64,000 nucleotides of DNA, taken from NCBI GenBank assembly GCA_963377175.1, contig CAUJNA010003804.1, forward strand, positions 312,501 through 376,500, given 5' to 3'. The notes below the pieces were generated by a model. It was not told where the DNA came from. It saw only the letters and a list, made by a program, of their open reading frames with translations, and searched no databases. A program made the translations under genes and the position numbers. Position 1 is the first letter of the stretch. Each line of letters begins with the position of its first letter. This document shows, one piece after another, positions 51,400 through 62,857 of this stretch. The stretch is from Effrenium voratum (taxonomy: Eukaryota > Sar > Dinophyceae > Suessiales > Symbiodiniaceae).

Positions 51400-54300
51400 T
51401 TGAAAGTTTGAAGTGTTCTCGTGTTCTTGGGCAAGTTTGGGAGCCAAGATTAAGGCAAACTTGCTCTCTGCCAGAGATTCATGCGCTAAGGCCTCGCTTG
51501 AGCACCCTGCAGACTGATCGCGTCATTGGGTGCTAATGCGTTTCAAGCTGGACCGGTGCTTTTCAACAGGAAATGGGCATGAATGAATCTCCTTCGTCCC
51601 TGATGCGGTTCCTGGAGGTTTCGAAACTGATATAGATGCAGTCCCGGTAGCAGGCGGGCAAGAGGCGGAGGTAGGGCCGGGAGGTGCTGATCAACTGACA
51701 GGGGCAAAGGATGTCACTTTGGCTGTGGTTTTGTTTTTGCAGGGTATCCAGTTTAGGGAACTCCCATGCTCCTGCAAGGTACAAGTGTGGTGTACTGCCC
51801 CAGTGACCCCCCACACGTGATGGACAATGTGTCAAACTAGGACACACCCAATTTTGCCGTCCTTTAGGATTTCTTGGAAACATCTACAGAACTGTTCTCA
51901 TTTTGGACCCTGACAAGCTAATCGCTTGCACTGTCCTGGCATGAAACGGAGGCAATCCAAGCAGGTGTGTCAAACCCAATTGGACCCAGCCAAGCATGAA
52001 GGGTCCCTATTTTTTGGGCACGGCGCCATGTCTAAGTGCTAGGAATCGGCCAATTAACTAACTGATTATTTTCTTGCTTTATCGACCTTAGAAGCTGAAG
52101 AAGTCGTTTGGTCAGGGGCGCGAGGCACTCCTTGGCAGTCTAAATCCACAGTTTAACAAGCCATTGTGTGGAGTATGAATACCTGGCATAGGGATCTTGG
52201 CACTCCCTCTTCTATCGGACGGGTTCAAGATTGCACAATGTCCAAGGTTCATATCAATTATTGCAGTGGCGATTTGCATGTGGGCATCTCGGCATAATTG
52301 ATGTTGGCCGAGGGCTTGTGTCTGGCAGTTGATGAAAATGATCTTGTCGGTGTCGGCGTCTTGTTTGCCCAGAAAAGGGTCAGGGCGTCCGAAACTTTCA
52401 CAGTACAGTTTGATTCTGGGTTGTGGGAACTTAGAACCTCCTTTGAAGGGGGGCTCTTCTTCTCACAAGTGAGATGGACAAAAGGCAAACCCTGGCCGCA
52501 AGTCCCGTGGACCTGCAATCCACCAGAGCAGCGGCTGGTTTCTCATCAACCGCCCTCGACTCTGACACGTGCCGAGTAGCCGGCATGTCGGCATGTCGGC
52601 ATGCCTATCAGGGTGCACAGTGAACATGTTAGGAAGCCAGCGTCAGGGCATGATAGAATCAGCTCAACCGATCTGCGCTCGAGGCAATGTGGCTCGATGG
52701 TATTTGGACAAAGCTGGCCAAAGGGTTGAGCAGCGGGGCTACGCTAACGCGCTCTCTGCCTTGAAGTGGACAAGGACTGGCCATGGTGTTGCCTGGCTTG
52801 GGAGAAGTCAGGCTTTTCCAAAACACACGTTCTGTGTCGCTGGCATTTGGAGTGGATGTTGCTATTTGCGTCTTTGCTGGTTGTTGGCTCAAAAGTAATG
52901 TGCATTGTTTGCCCCCTGCCACAGAATTTGTCGAGTGAGGTCTGACATGGAATACACACGACACATACATGTACTTGGTATGCGTTCAGAAGATGAAGGC
53001 AAGTGAGCCCAATGAGCATTGCAATTGCAAATCAGAAAACGTTCAGGGAATCCAGGATTATGACAGCACGCTGTGATTTGTTTTAGAAGGTTTCCACCTG
53101 CTAAAATGCCCAAACGGTTCATGACTATCGCAAAAGTATACCATTGTTGCATCGCTGATACACTAGTACACATGTGCATGCATACAAGCAAATGATTCTT
53201 TTGCACCCTTGCTGCAGCTCACCAGTTCTTATCATAAAACACATTGCTGGCATAGGTTGCTAAGTCAGCATAGCAAGTATATGAATCTAGCTGAGTGTTC
53301 ACAAGCTGGCTATATGTGCGGTTTATTATGCTTGAGAAGCCCTCAAATCACAGTAGACAGCTAGCGATGTACAACTCTACTATGAATACATATTAATATG
53401 TATATATATATACAATAATTCCATGTTGCTCTGAGAAAGCCTTCAGCCCGTCCTGATCCCAGTACTCAAGTATGGCCAAGGTGCTACGACTTTACGGCCA
53501 CTTGAGTGTTGCAGTGAAATCCAAGACAGACCAACAGCTGCGCAACCAAATTGATACACGCCACAACTTGTCCCAGTCAATAGCCTCCATGAAAAGTAGA
53601 TTGCGGTATCCGCAGTATGTACAGAATAAGGACTCATGCACATTCAGCTCAAACCCCGGTGGTGATCCCCTTAGGCTCTCGCAGTCCAGTATGGCCCTAG
53701 ACCAGTATGCGGCATTTAAACGAGCATCGGCATTTGCATCTAAGTAAATCGTGCGCATCGGTGTTTCGCAGCTGAGTTCAAAACACGTCCTCATGATACC
53801 CTCAGGCTCTAATAGTCCAACATGACATTTAGCCAGTATGATACGGTGAATGTCTGATTCTTAAAACAACAACTAAGGAAGTAATGCCTTCCACCCCATT
53901 GTAGCGGCCCAAGGCAGGTTGCGCAACATGTTGGGTGGACGGAGGGATTGCCCGGAAACCACCCCACGTTTGCGCTGTTCTGATTCAGCAGTTGCCCCAG
54001 GTTAGCTTTGCGGCGGCCTCCCCGTGCCGTGCACAAAGCACTCTTTGATTTGCACAAGACGCCAACAGGACGCCAGCTTTGCAACCATTGGTTCTACTGA
54101 TGGTACCAATCCCCACGACGCTTTGAAAATCACATCTTGGTTGATTGTCGACCTTCAGCAGAAATGTGAAAAGTCCGCGATCCCTTGCGCCTGCTTGATT
54201 GTGAGGGGACCCCGGGTGTGGCAGTTGCATTGGTTTCCTATATTCTGTCTAACGTGCAAGTATCTCCAAGTTAGTTGCTTTCTCAGTTGCACTTGCGCCG

Positions 54301-54600
54301 CTGGCCCATTTGTGTGTGTCAGAAACCAATTGGAAATTTCTTCGGCCGGAGGAAAGCGCATACAATTTGATTGAGACCGAAAACTCGCTGGAAAATAGCA
54401 ACTACTGTAAATAGCTTTGAAAGAGCTAAGTGATTTTTGGTTCGGGGGTGTACGATAGAGTCTATGTGATGATTTATCTACGTAACTTACATATCGAATA
54501 ACATAACCCAATGCCCACCACCGCCACCATCAGCACCACCCACTACCACCAAATCCAAATGGACGCTTGCCAGGAGCCACCTGGGCCGCCTGAGTGCCCT
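51400..54600. other. Mostly intergenic; one weak exon-like frame
   Basis: The frame at 52298-52579 (contains AVDENDLVGVGVLFAQKRVR) reads smoothly but has no clear borders. A TA microsatellite is at 53398-53412. Nothing else is recognised. Confidence 0.4.
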
Positions 54601-54601
54601 G

Positions 54602-55003
54602 GTGGTGGCGGGTTCCTCCACCGGCGCCTTGGGTGCGCAACTCTGGGCACCCGCGCTTCTGCGCAGCCTCAGCCCCTTGCACCGCAGGGAAGCCTCCACT
54701 TCTGGGATACGGCACGATGTCTTCCTGGTTTGCCCCTTGAGCCAAACATGGAAAAATGGGCTCACCCATCATGAAGGCCTCTTGCTTGTGGATTCCTCAA
54801 ATCAGCTTGCTGAGTTAGAGAAGAGAACGCGCAGGGACGCCGCCCGCCAGGTGCTCAGAGGGACTCCCTTCCATCTTCAGGTTTTGGTGAAGGGGCGCTC
54901 ACTTCTTCAGGCCAGAGGTCTTACGTGCGCCTGTATGTGCGAAAAAGGTTTGATGAATTTGGAGGCTCCTCAATTGAAAAGCTCAGGGGGAGATCTGAAA
55001 TGA
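54602..55003 (+). CDS. Exon-like ORF, Leu-rich
   Basis: A 133-codon frame with GC-ending codons in its first two thirds. It contains LGAQLWAPALLRSLSPLHRR, GIRHDVFLVCPLSQTWKNGL and QLAELEKRTRRDAARQVLRG. It probably contains one or more exons of a + strand gene rather than being a single ORF; the downstream part loses codon bias after about 54900. The other two frames are also open for part of the length. A CTTGAGCCAAA piece at 54736 matches the reverse complement of the spliced-leader 3' end and may be chance. Confidence 0.35.
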   Translation: MVAGSSTGALGAQLWAPALLRSLSPLHRREASTSGIRHDVFLVCPLSQTWKNGLTHHEGLLLVDSSNQLAELEKRTRRDAARQVLRGTPFHLQVLVKGRSLLQARGLTCACMCEKGLMNLEAPQLKSSGGDLK

Positions 55004-55708
55004 AGAATCTGTCCCATGTTTTGCGTGGACAGATGTTCCATTTGTGTGTGAGTGTGTTTGTGTCTACGCGCGTGCTTTTGATGTTCCCGTTGTGGCTACT
55101 TGTCAGTGTTTGATGATGTTCCAGCTGTCGATTTGTGGGTTGTTCCTGCAAAGGCTTTGTTGAATGACATGGGCATAGTGATCATGTCAGTTGGGCTGTG
55201 CGATGTGGATCATGTATTCCCCACTTGTTGCGTGATTGTATCGCTTTCTTTGCGACAGGTTCTGGCAGCACGTGTTTTTCCGTTGTTTCTTGTTCGGGAG
55301 CCACTCACGCTGGACATGCGTGTCTTGGATTGGACAGCTTTTGTTGCCCAACCCGGTCGATGCTGTGCTTGCTCGCAATGACGTTGGAGATGATGTGTTT
55401 AGACTCAGTTGGTTTTGCGTGTGCGAGTTTGTCGCTGGGTTGAGACGAAGAATGTGACCTTGTCGAGAGCAGCAACGCAGCTATTGCGGCAGAAGTTCAA
55501 TCCTTCACGTCTTTGCTTGTGTATTGGTTAGCTTGGATGTTGGATGTGTTGGCCATCGCTTCTGAGTAGACTGAGTAGACCCCAAAAAGAGCGACGGGCT
55601 GCAGCTTTATCAGGGGGCCAGAACCAAGATAAACGTGATTGTTTCTGAGGGATCCCGATTTTGGCTAGATGTAGTGATTGTCAACCGAAATAGTTCATCG
55701 CTTTCAGA

Positions 55709-55758
55709 AGTCAGCTTTGACGACACCCTTGTTGTTGAGGCACTGAGGAAGCATCATG
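55709..55758 (+). CDS. Candidate short exon
   Basis: After CATCGCTTTCAG the segment reads VSFDDTLVVEALRKHH and ends at CAT|GTTTTG. The acceptor is good and the donor weak. It lies upstream of the stronger terminal exon at 55894 on the same strand. Confidence 0.3.
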
Positions 55759-55893
55759 TTTTGCCATTGTATATGTTGGAATGGCTGCTTGCTCCCCAGT
55801 AAACTGTCAGGGAACCCGAAGGAGGCGTTCTTTGAAAGGCGGGTCAGGGCACTTTGGTGTGCGGAGTGCAGAAAAAGGTGTTCTTCCTCTCAG

Positions 55894-56035
55894 GGAGCAT
55901 CAAACTCACTCAGGCTTCGATGCAGCATCTTTGCTCATTGACTCAGACCTGGGCATTTTCCCCCGTCATGCCGAAGGCCCACTTTTGACAGGCTGGGATC
56001 GAGTGTATGTCAAAGCGCATCAAAAGTCAGTGTGA
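55894..56035 (+). CDS. Candidate terminal exon, right host gene
   Basis: A very good acceptor (GTTCTTCCTCTCAG) leads into a frame reading SGFDAASLLIDSDLGIFPRH then AEGPLLTGWDRVYVKAHQKS, with a TGA at 56033-56035. The protein looks natural and its frame is the only long open one. It would close a + strand gene whose earlier exons may include 54602-55003 and 55709-55758. No domain is recognised. Confidence 0.42.
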
Positions 56036-56621
56036 AGGGATGTGACAACTATTCGGCGCATCACAGCAGGGGTGGACACTGCCTTAGAGACGCCCAAATG
56101 TTCTTGTTCAGGAGCGCCTTGCAATTCCGAGCTCTTGATTGATCCAATTGAACTCGATCATTGGCATCAAGGGTAGCCATCCATTTGTCCCTTCTGGCAG
56201 AAGGGAAATGCTGTCCACAGGTTCCCTCCTTCTGCGGGGAGACCATTGGGCACAAGGCCCCCGGAATTCCCTGAACCATGACCTGTGCGACGCGCGCATA
56301 CAGACCCCCACCCCCTTGAAGCGCAAGGGGGTGAGAATAGGTCTAAGCTTGAGAAAAAACAAACAATTTGAGTGGGTTCCTTCGCTTGGGGTGCATTCGA
56401 GTCTAGGCAGATTCGCAGGCAGGCTGTGCTCGGCTTCTCTCTAGAGGAGTGCCCAAGTAGCAAATGCGAACGGAAGGAACCCCTGCATCAAGCTGTTGAT
56501 TGGCTTCAAGCTGAATAGCACCTGGGCTATCTGTGTGCTGCTTGCTGGGCTTTGCAACGCTTTCGCATCTTCCGTCAACTTTGCCTTGTGTAGAAACCTG
56601 GTCGCTCGTTCGGCCAAACAG

Positions 56622-56753
56622 TGGAAAAGGTGGCGGCGAACCCTGGAGGCTTTGGCGCCTGCGAGACGGGGCTCTTTTCGTCGATGCCCCGCCTCCAGCA
56701 GCGCTGCACGGCACGGGAGCTGAGCATCGAGGAGCGGGCACGTCAGACGTGCC
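56622..56753 (+). CDS. Candidate exon, GC-rich
   Basis: Between AACAG and a CCCAGG|GTGCAG donor-like site. It reads EKVAANPGGFGACETGLFSS then MPRLQQRCTARELSIEERAR and QTCP, with strongly GC-ending codons. It is probably the first visible exon of a second + strand gene. The antisense frame is also open. No family is assigned. Confidence 0.4.
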
Positions 56754-57601
56754 CAGGGTGCAGACTGGCTGGCTTTCAGATGAGCACGAAGGGATGGTTT
56801 TACAAAGAGCAAAGTCCCTTAAGCTTTAAGGGAATAATCATGAACCTGTGAATGAGGCCTTTGCCATCCATTTCATAGGTTCAATTCCTTGAGCCAGTGA
56901 TCCACATAAAGATCTTTCTTGCCGCATCGGTCCAGCTGATATTGACATGTCTTCTTTGCAAAACTGAATCTTGGGTTGTCAGATGTTTGTGAACATGATA
57001 AGATTACACGTACTTGTGAGTTATATAGATCATCAGTATATATTTGTACATGTATGTGTATGTTTGCATTTGTATGTATTGGAGGACTTCCGTCTGAACT
57101 CTTGTGCTTTGCTTGCCCTGCAGCGTGCATTGAGGTAAGACCACTGAGGATTTGGCCCCTTGCAGAGACTTCCCGCTTCAGATTGCGATTTCTGTTTAAA
57201 CCGAGGCAACGAGGTTGCCAGGGTTATTCAATTGGCCCTCTGAAAACCGAAGCCCCCACTTATGAAGTTGCAAGGCTGCAAGGGTACCTTTGCAAAGCTC
57301 TGTGAGTGTCTGCGCCTGCCCTCAGCGGGGAATTCCGAGAAGGATTCAAGGGGGGGAGAGGGCACGAAGACCGGAGACAGGGTATGTGTGCATATGTGTG
57401 CAGCGATATGTTTGCTTTCGTGTGTGCATATATATATATATACACATATGTATGCATACATGGTTAGGTGAAAATATGTATTTAAAGCATATTCACACAT
57501 GTACATACATATTTGTATACGCATGTGCAGTCTGGTCGTGGTGAAAAAAGGTGGCTGTGTCATTTGGGTGTGTGTGTGTGTGTCTCATGGCTCAGTGATG
57601 G

Positions 57602-57721
57602 ATGGCTAGGTTCGCGTGGCTTTTTCGCAAGGAGGTCTTCGAGGACGTGGCTACCAGCTTCCCGAGGGTCACCATGGCTGCCATCACCAGCACCGGCGAC
57701 AAGATGCAGTCCCTCGATGGA
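57602..57721 (+). CDS. Candidate exon with ATG, 40 codons
   Basis: Opens with an ATG (MARFAWLFRKEVFEDVATSF) after a GT-rich tract that ends CTCATGGCTCAG, and continues PRVTMAAITSTGDKMQSLDG to a clean GTAAGA donor, in phase 0. Codons are nearly all C/G-ending. The frame has an upstream stop six bases before the ATG, so either the ATG is the true start or the acceptor lies inside. The overlapping frame is open but has unlikely composition. Confidence 0.45.
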
Positions 57722-58448
57722 GTAAGATCAACGCGCAAGATTTCAAAGCAAAGATGACATAGCTCAAAAGTAGGGAAGTGTGTGGTGTCAAAGCAGTACC
57801 AAGTTGCAGCAGAAGAACGGGGTACTTTGAACGTGCCTTCAGGCGTGCTTTGATGTGTGTGTGTGTTGTGTGCATTCGCATCACATTGGAAAGGAAGCCG
57901 CCGACGAATGGAGCGGAAGGAAACCCAATTTTGACACATAGCCGCACATCTTAGGACATTGGCCCGGTCAGGAGGAAATGGAAGGGCAAAGCGATTTGTT
58001 GTCAGAGCACAGACCAACCCAACTAGTGTGGTACAATCGGAGCTGTGACGGTGAGATTGATGACGCATGGTTGCCCCAGCATAGGGTGGCCCCGGACGCC
58101 TAGCAGGACCACACAGCTAGATCCCAGGCCAGTGGGAGCTGCAAGGGGTGTGGCGCCAGGTTGTGTTTTCCTTCAGAAGCGTTCATTTGAGCACTGCCCA
58201 ACTCAGTGAGGTGTGTGTGTGTGGGTGTGTATCCGAAGTTGTTGTTTTGTCAATCGGCGTTGAAGGGATGCCTAGCCAAACATAGGACATATATAACTGC
58301 CACTTTTCAAGCAGTGAAGGCACAAGAAATTGGCATGGCGCGCGAACGTCAAGGTCCGACCCATAGTTTGGATGGGACATATATTCTGCACTATGCACGT
58401 GTTGTTCTCGACCTATTCTCCTGGGCAAGCAAGTTGCAACTGCCCGAG

Positions 58449-58616
58449 GGTGCGCTTCTACAATGCGGTCTGCATGGCCAACATGCTCCCGGAGCGACTG
58501 ACGGCGGAAGGCTTTCATGCAAGACTGCTCGAGCGGCTGGAGGCATACAACCGCCACCCAAACTTTGCCGCTTGTCGAATGATGGAGTTGTGTCTGCCTT
58601 GCGATTTTCTTTGTGT
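58449..58616 (+). CDS. Candidate exon before the satellite array
   Basis: After CTGCCCGAG the frame reads VRFYNAVCMANMLPERLTAE then GFHARLLERLEAYNRHPNFA and a Cys-rich end, stopping near GTAGGC. Codon use is GC-ending to about 58580. Its phase does not match the exon ending at 57721 directly, so an intermediate exon or a different acceptor is needed. It lies only ~30 bp from the satellite array, which may have expanded inside an intron of this gene. Confidence 0.38.
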
Positions 58617-59225
58617 AGGCATTGTAGGAAAGGTTCTTCCGTGCGGAGCTCTTGGTCAACTTGCGCAGAGTAGCTTGCACAGAGTCACCAGCATGGAGAT
58701 ATCAGGAGCTCTTGGTCAACTTGCGCAGAGTAGCTTGCACAGAGTCAACCAGCATGGAGATGCCAGCATGGAGATACTTGCACACAGTCACCAGCATGGA
58801 GATACCTGCACAGAGTCACCAGCATGGAGTCACCAGCATAGAGTTACTTGCGCAGAGCCAAGTGCAAAGAGCCAAGCGCATAGAGCCAAGTGCTCAGAGC
58901 GAAGTGCAAAGAGCGAGGTGCAAGGAGCCAAGTGCACAGAGATCGAGCCAGGTGCATAGAGCCAAGTGCATAGAGCTAGGTGCATAGAGCTAAGCTAGAG
59001 GCTCGGCGGTAGCAGCTGTGTAAGCTAGGTTAAGTAAGTTAGGTTAAGTACTTAACGCGCGGGAAAGAAAGAGAAAGAGCTCGGTATTAAGAATCTCTTT
59101 TAAGGCGGGGGGTGGGGATGTTGCCGACGATCGGGAATGCGACCCTCTGCGGAGATCGGCGTGGTCGAGGTGCGAAAACTCGAGGTTTTTTCCCGAAAGC
59201 ATTGCGAAGGGTTCTTCCGTGCGGG

Positions 59226-59465
59226 GCTCTTGGTCAACTTGCGCAGAGTAGCTTGCACAGAGTCACCAGCATGGAGATATCAGGAGCTCTTGGTCAACTT
59301 GCGCAGAGTAGCTTGCACAGAGTCACCAGCATGGAGATATCAGGAGCTCTTGGTCAACTTGCGCAGAGTAGCTTGCACAGAGTCACCAGCATGGAGATAT
59401 CAGGAGCTCTTGGTCAACTTGCGCAGGGTAGCTTGCACAGAGTCACCAGCATGGAGATACCAGCA
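59226..59465. repeat. 60-bp tandem repeat, four near-identical copies
   Basis: CTCTTGGTCAACTTGCGCAG starts each copy at 59226, 59286, 59346 and 59406; differences are one or two bases. Two further copies with the same sequence are at about 58650 and 58710. Confidence 0.95.
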
Positions 59466-60466
59466 TGGAGATACTTGCGCAGAGTTACTAGCACAGAGTA
59501 GCTTGCACAGAGTTACCACCATGGAGATACTTGCACAGAGTCACCCGCATGGAGATGCCAGCATGGAGATACTTGCACAGAGTCACCAGCATGGAGATAC
59601 TTGCGCAGAGGCACCAGCATGGAGTCACCAACATAGAGTTACTTGCGCAGAGCCAAGCGCATAGAGCCAAGTGCTCAGAGCAAAGTGCAAAGAGCGAGGT
59701 GCAAGGAGCCAAGTGCACAGAGCCAAGTGCAAACAAAGAGCGAAGTGCATCGAGCCAGGTGCATAGAGCCAAGTGCATAGAGCAAGGTGCATACAGCTAA
59801 GCTAAGCTAGGTGTAGAGGCTCGGCGTTAGCAGCTGTGTAAGCTAGGTTAAGTAAGTTAGGTTAAGAAGTACTTAACGCGCGGGAAAGAAAGAGAAAGAG
59901 CTCGGTATTAAGAATCTCTTTTAAGGCGGGGGGTGGGGATGTTGCCGACGAGGGGGAATGCGACCCTCTGAGGAGATCGGCGTGGTCGAGCTGCAAAAAC
60001 TCAAGGTTTTTTGCGTTTTTTGATATTCCCGCGCGACCCTGTGCGGAGATCGGCGTGGTCGAGGTGCAAAAACTCGAGGTTTTTTGCGTTTTGCGATATT
60101 CCCGCGACCCTCTGCGGGGATCGGCGTGGTCGAGGTGCAAAAACTCGAGGTGTTTTGGTGTTTTTTGCGGTGCCCGCGCGACCCTCTGCGGGGATTGCAA
60201 AAACTCGAGGTTTTTTTTGCGTTTTGTTTTTGCGGTTCCCGCGCGACCCTCTGCGGGGATCGGCGTGGTCGAGGTGCAAAAAGTCGAGGTTCTTGCGTTT
60301 TTGACATTCCCGGATGAACCCTCTGCGGAGATTGTGCGTGTCGAAGCGCTCTCGCTGAGGCGCCGTGCGAATTCTTCTTAGTCTCGGCGAACCCTCTGCG
60401 GAGATCGTGCGTGTCGAAGCGCTGTCGCTGTGGCGCCGTGCGATTTTGTTGCTCGTGAGACGGCCT

Positions 60467-60540
60467 TTGGAAGTTGTCTCGTGGTTTGCGCCTGCTTTCG
60501 CAATCCGCGGTCGCGGGTTCGATTCCCCGCTGGTCCGCGG
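60467..60540 (+). other. tRNA-like module, copy 1
   Basis: Contains an exact RNA polymerase III B box GGTTCGATTCC (60516-60526) and, 42 bases upstream, a degenerate A box TTGTCTCGTGG (60474-60484), the spacing seen in tRNA genes. The T arm can form with an 8-nt loop (GCGGG against CCCGC). The anticodon stem does not pair and position 37 is a pyrimidine, so this is a tRNA-derived or SINE-like piece, not a functional tRNA. Confidence 0.55.
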
Positions 60541-60790
60541 CAGCTCCGGCTTGAAAATCGCAGCTTCTAAGTACAAACGTAGTACGCGGAGCGTGCTCCT
60601 GCAGCTCCGGCTGGAAAATCGCAACTTTTAAGTACAGACGTAGTATGCGGAGCGTGCTCCGCTGCTCCGGCTGGAAAATCGCAACTTTTAAGTACAAACG
60701 TAGTACGCGGAGCACACTCCCACAGCTCCGGCTGGGAAATCGCAACTTTTAAGTACAAAAATAGTACGCAAAGTAAATTCCCACAGCTCC
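60540..60790. repeat. ~60-bp repeats, GCTCCGGCTGGAAAATCGC unit
   Basis: Four copies of a unit running CAGCTCCGGCTTGAAAATCG, then AAGTACAAACGTAGTACGCG and GAGCGTGCTCC. The same unit recurs six to seven times at 62862-63275, directly after the second tRNA-like module. Confidence 0.9.
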
Positions 60791-61420
60791 GGCAGCACTT
60801 GCGCAAAGAGCAACTTGCGCAGAGCCACTTGCGCAGAGCAACTTTCGCAGAGCAACTTGCACAGAGCACTTGCACACAGAGCACATGCGCAAAGCGCTTG
60901 CACGGAGCAACTGGCGCAGAGCACGTGCGCAGAGCAACTTGCTCGGAGCACTTGCGCAGAGAAACTTGCACAGAGCACGTGCGTGCAGCAGCTTGCAGAG
61001 AGCAACTTGCGCGCAGCAGCCTGGAACAATGCAGCTTGCGCAGACCACTTTCGTGAGAAATCGCGCGGCGCAGTTCGTGCAAAGCAAGTTGCGCCGAGCA
61101 GACTCGTGCAGAACCAACTTGCGCAGAGCCAGTTGCGCAGAGCCACTCGCAAAAAGTAGCTTGCGTAGACCCAACTTTCACAGAGCCAAGCTGCGCAGAG
61201 CCATCTTGCACAGAGTTCAGTTGCGCGAGCGTGCTTTGCAGAAACTGTGGCCGTCGCGCAGCGCAGCTCGCGCAAAGCACATTGCGCTGAGCAGACTCGC
61301 ATAGAGCCAACCACAGAGCCAGTTGCGCAGAGCCACTCGCGAAAAGTAGCTTGCGCAGAGGCAACTTTCACAGCGCCAAGTTGCGCAGAGCCATCTTGCA
61401 CAGAGCCGTCGTGTAAGCTT
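60790..61420. repeat. Short-step array ACTTGCGCAGAGCA
   Basis: Steps of about 14-17 bp with cores CTTGCGCAGAGC or CTTGCACAGAGC, about 35 copies with drift. A matching array is at 63280-63600. Both end with the shared stretch ATGCAGCTTGCGCAGACCAC. Confidence 0.9.
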
Positions 61421-61717
61421 TGCTATTGATTGCTTTCCCTTTGGCTTGTAATTCGTTTCGAGCTTTACGAGCTTTACTCTTCTTGTTTTAACTGATGTAA
61501 ATATGTGGGATCGAGTACTGCCATGTTTCCTCTCAGATGGAGCTCTCATGTGACCATACACATTGAGCATCGCCGCGCGCAGACACGCTCGCCGCAGCGA
61601 TGTAAAAAGGTGTCTCCGCGGCTGGATGAGCACCTGGGAAAACATGCTTTCGGGCCAATCGTCCTCTAGTCACGTTTTTCCCGAAAGCATCGCGAAGGGT
61701 TCTTCCGTGCGGAGCCC

Positions 61718-62170
61718 TTGGACAAGTTACGCAGAGCCAAGTTGCACAGAGCCAAGTTGCACAGAGCCAAGTTGCACAGAGCCAAGTTACATAGAGCCAA
61801 GTTACATAGAGCCAAGTTACATAGAGCCAAGTTACATAGAGCCAAGAGAGCCAAGTTACATAGAGCCAAGTTACATAGAGCCAAGTTACATAGAGCCAAG
61901 TTACATAGAGCCAAGAGCCAACATAGAGCCAAGTTACATAGAGCCAAGTTACATAGAGCCAAGTTACATAGAGCCAAGTTACATAGAGCCAAGTTACATA
62001 GAGCCAAGTTACATAGAGCCAAGTTACATAGAGCCAAGTTGTTGGGCCAAGTTACATAGAGCCAAGTTACATAGAGCCAAGTTACATAGAGCCAAGTTAC
62101 ATAGAGCTAAGTTACATAGAGCCAAGTGGCGCAGAGCCAAGTGACACAGAGCCAGGTGGCGCAGAGCCAA
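61718..62170. repeat. 15-bp tandem array AGCCAAGTTACATAG
   Basis: About 27 copies, mostly exact, with a few short interruptions (near 61850, 61915 and 62040). Because 15 is divisible by three the array encodes pentapeptide repeats in every frame (PSYIE, HRAKL, and LALCN on the minus strand). Confidence 0.95.
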
Positions 62171-62269
62171 GGTTAGGTAGAGCTTGCGTAGAGCTTCGGC
62201 GTAAGCAGCTATGTAAGTTAGTTTAGGTTTCTAAGGCGCCGGGGCGGGAGTTTGATCGTCGCTCGGGAT

Positions 62270-62640
62270 TGCGACCCTCTGCAGAGATTCGCGTGGTCGG
62301 GGTCAAAAAACTGAGGACTTTTTACGATTTCTGCGGTGCGCGCGACCCTCTGCGGAGATTCGCGTGGTCGAGGTTCAAAAACTGAGGACTTTTTACGATT
62401 TCTGCGGCGCGCGCGCGACCCTCTGCGGAGTTCGCGTGGTCGAGGTCCAAAAGCTGAGGACTTTTTTACGATTTCTGCGGTGCGCGACCCTCTCCGGAGA
62501 TTCGCGTGGTCGAGGTTCAAAAACTGAGGACTTTTAACGATTTCTGCGGTCCGCGCGCGACCTCTGCGGAGATTCGCGTGGTCGAGGTTCAAAAACTGGG
62601 GACTTTTAACGATTTCTGCGGTCAGCGCGCGACCCTCTGC
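62270..62640. repeat. ~65-bp repeats, TTCGCGTGGTCGAGGTTC unit
   Basis: Six copies with CGACCCTCTGCGGAGATTCG and AAACTGAGGACTTTTTACGA. They are related to the array at 60008-60310, where the unit has GGCGTGGTCGAGGTGCAAAA. Confidence 0.9.
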
Positions 62641-62780
62641 GGAGATCGTGCGCGTCGAAGCGCTCTCGCTGTGGCGCCGTGCGAATTTGTCTTAGTCTCG
62701 GCGAACCCTCTGCGGAGACTGTGCGTGTCGAAGCGCTCTCGCTGTGGCGCCGTGCAATTTTCTTGCTCGCGAGACGGCCT

Positions 62781-62857
62781 TTGGAAGTTGTCTCGTGGTT
62801 TGCGCGCCTGCTTTCGCAATCCCGCGGTCGCGGGTTCGATTCCCCCCTGGTCCGCGG
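62781..62857 (+). other. tRNA-like module, copy 2
   Basis: Same module as at 60467, with the A-box-like piece at 62788-62798 and an exact B box at 62833-62843. It carries a two-base insertion between the boxes (TGCGCGCCTGC), which changes the spacing to 45. Confidence 0.5.

Noticed and set aside
58330..58959. 209-codon ORF continuing from an exon-like start into the satellite
   Set aside because: The second half is repeat translation; only the first part (58449-58616) is kept as an exon candidate.
60467..60540. Functional tRNA gene
   Set aside because: Anticodon stem does not pair, position 37 is a pyrimidine and the acceptor stem is not convincing; called tRNA-like only.
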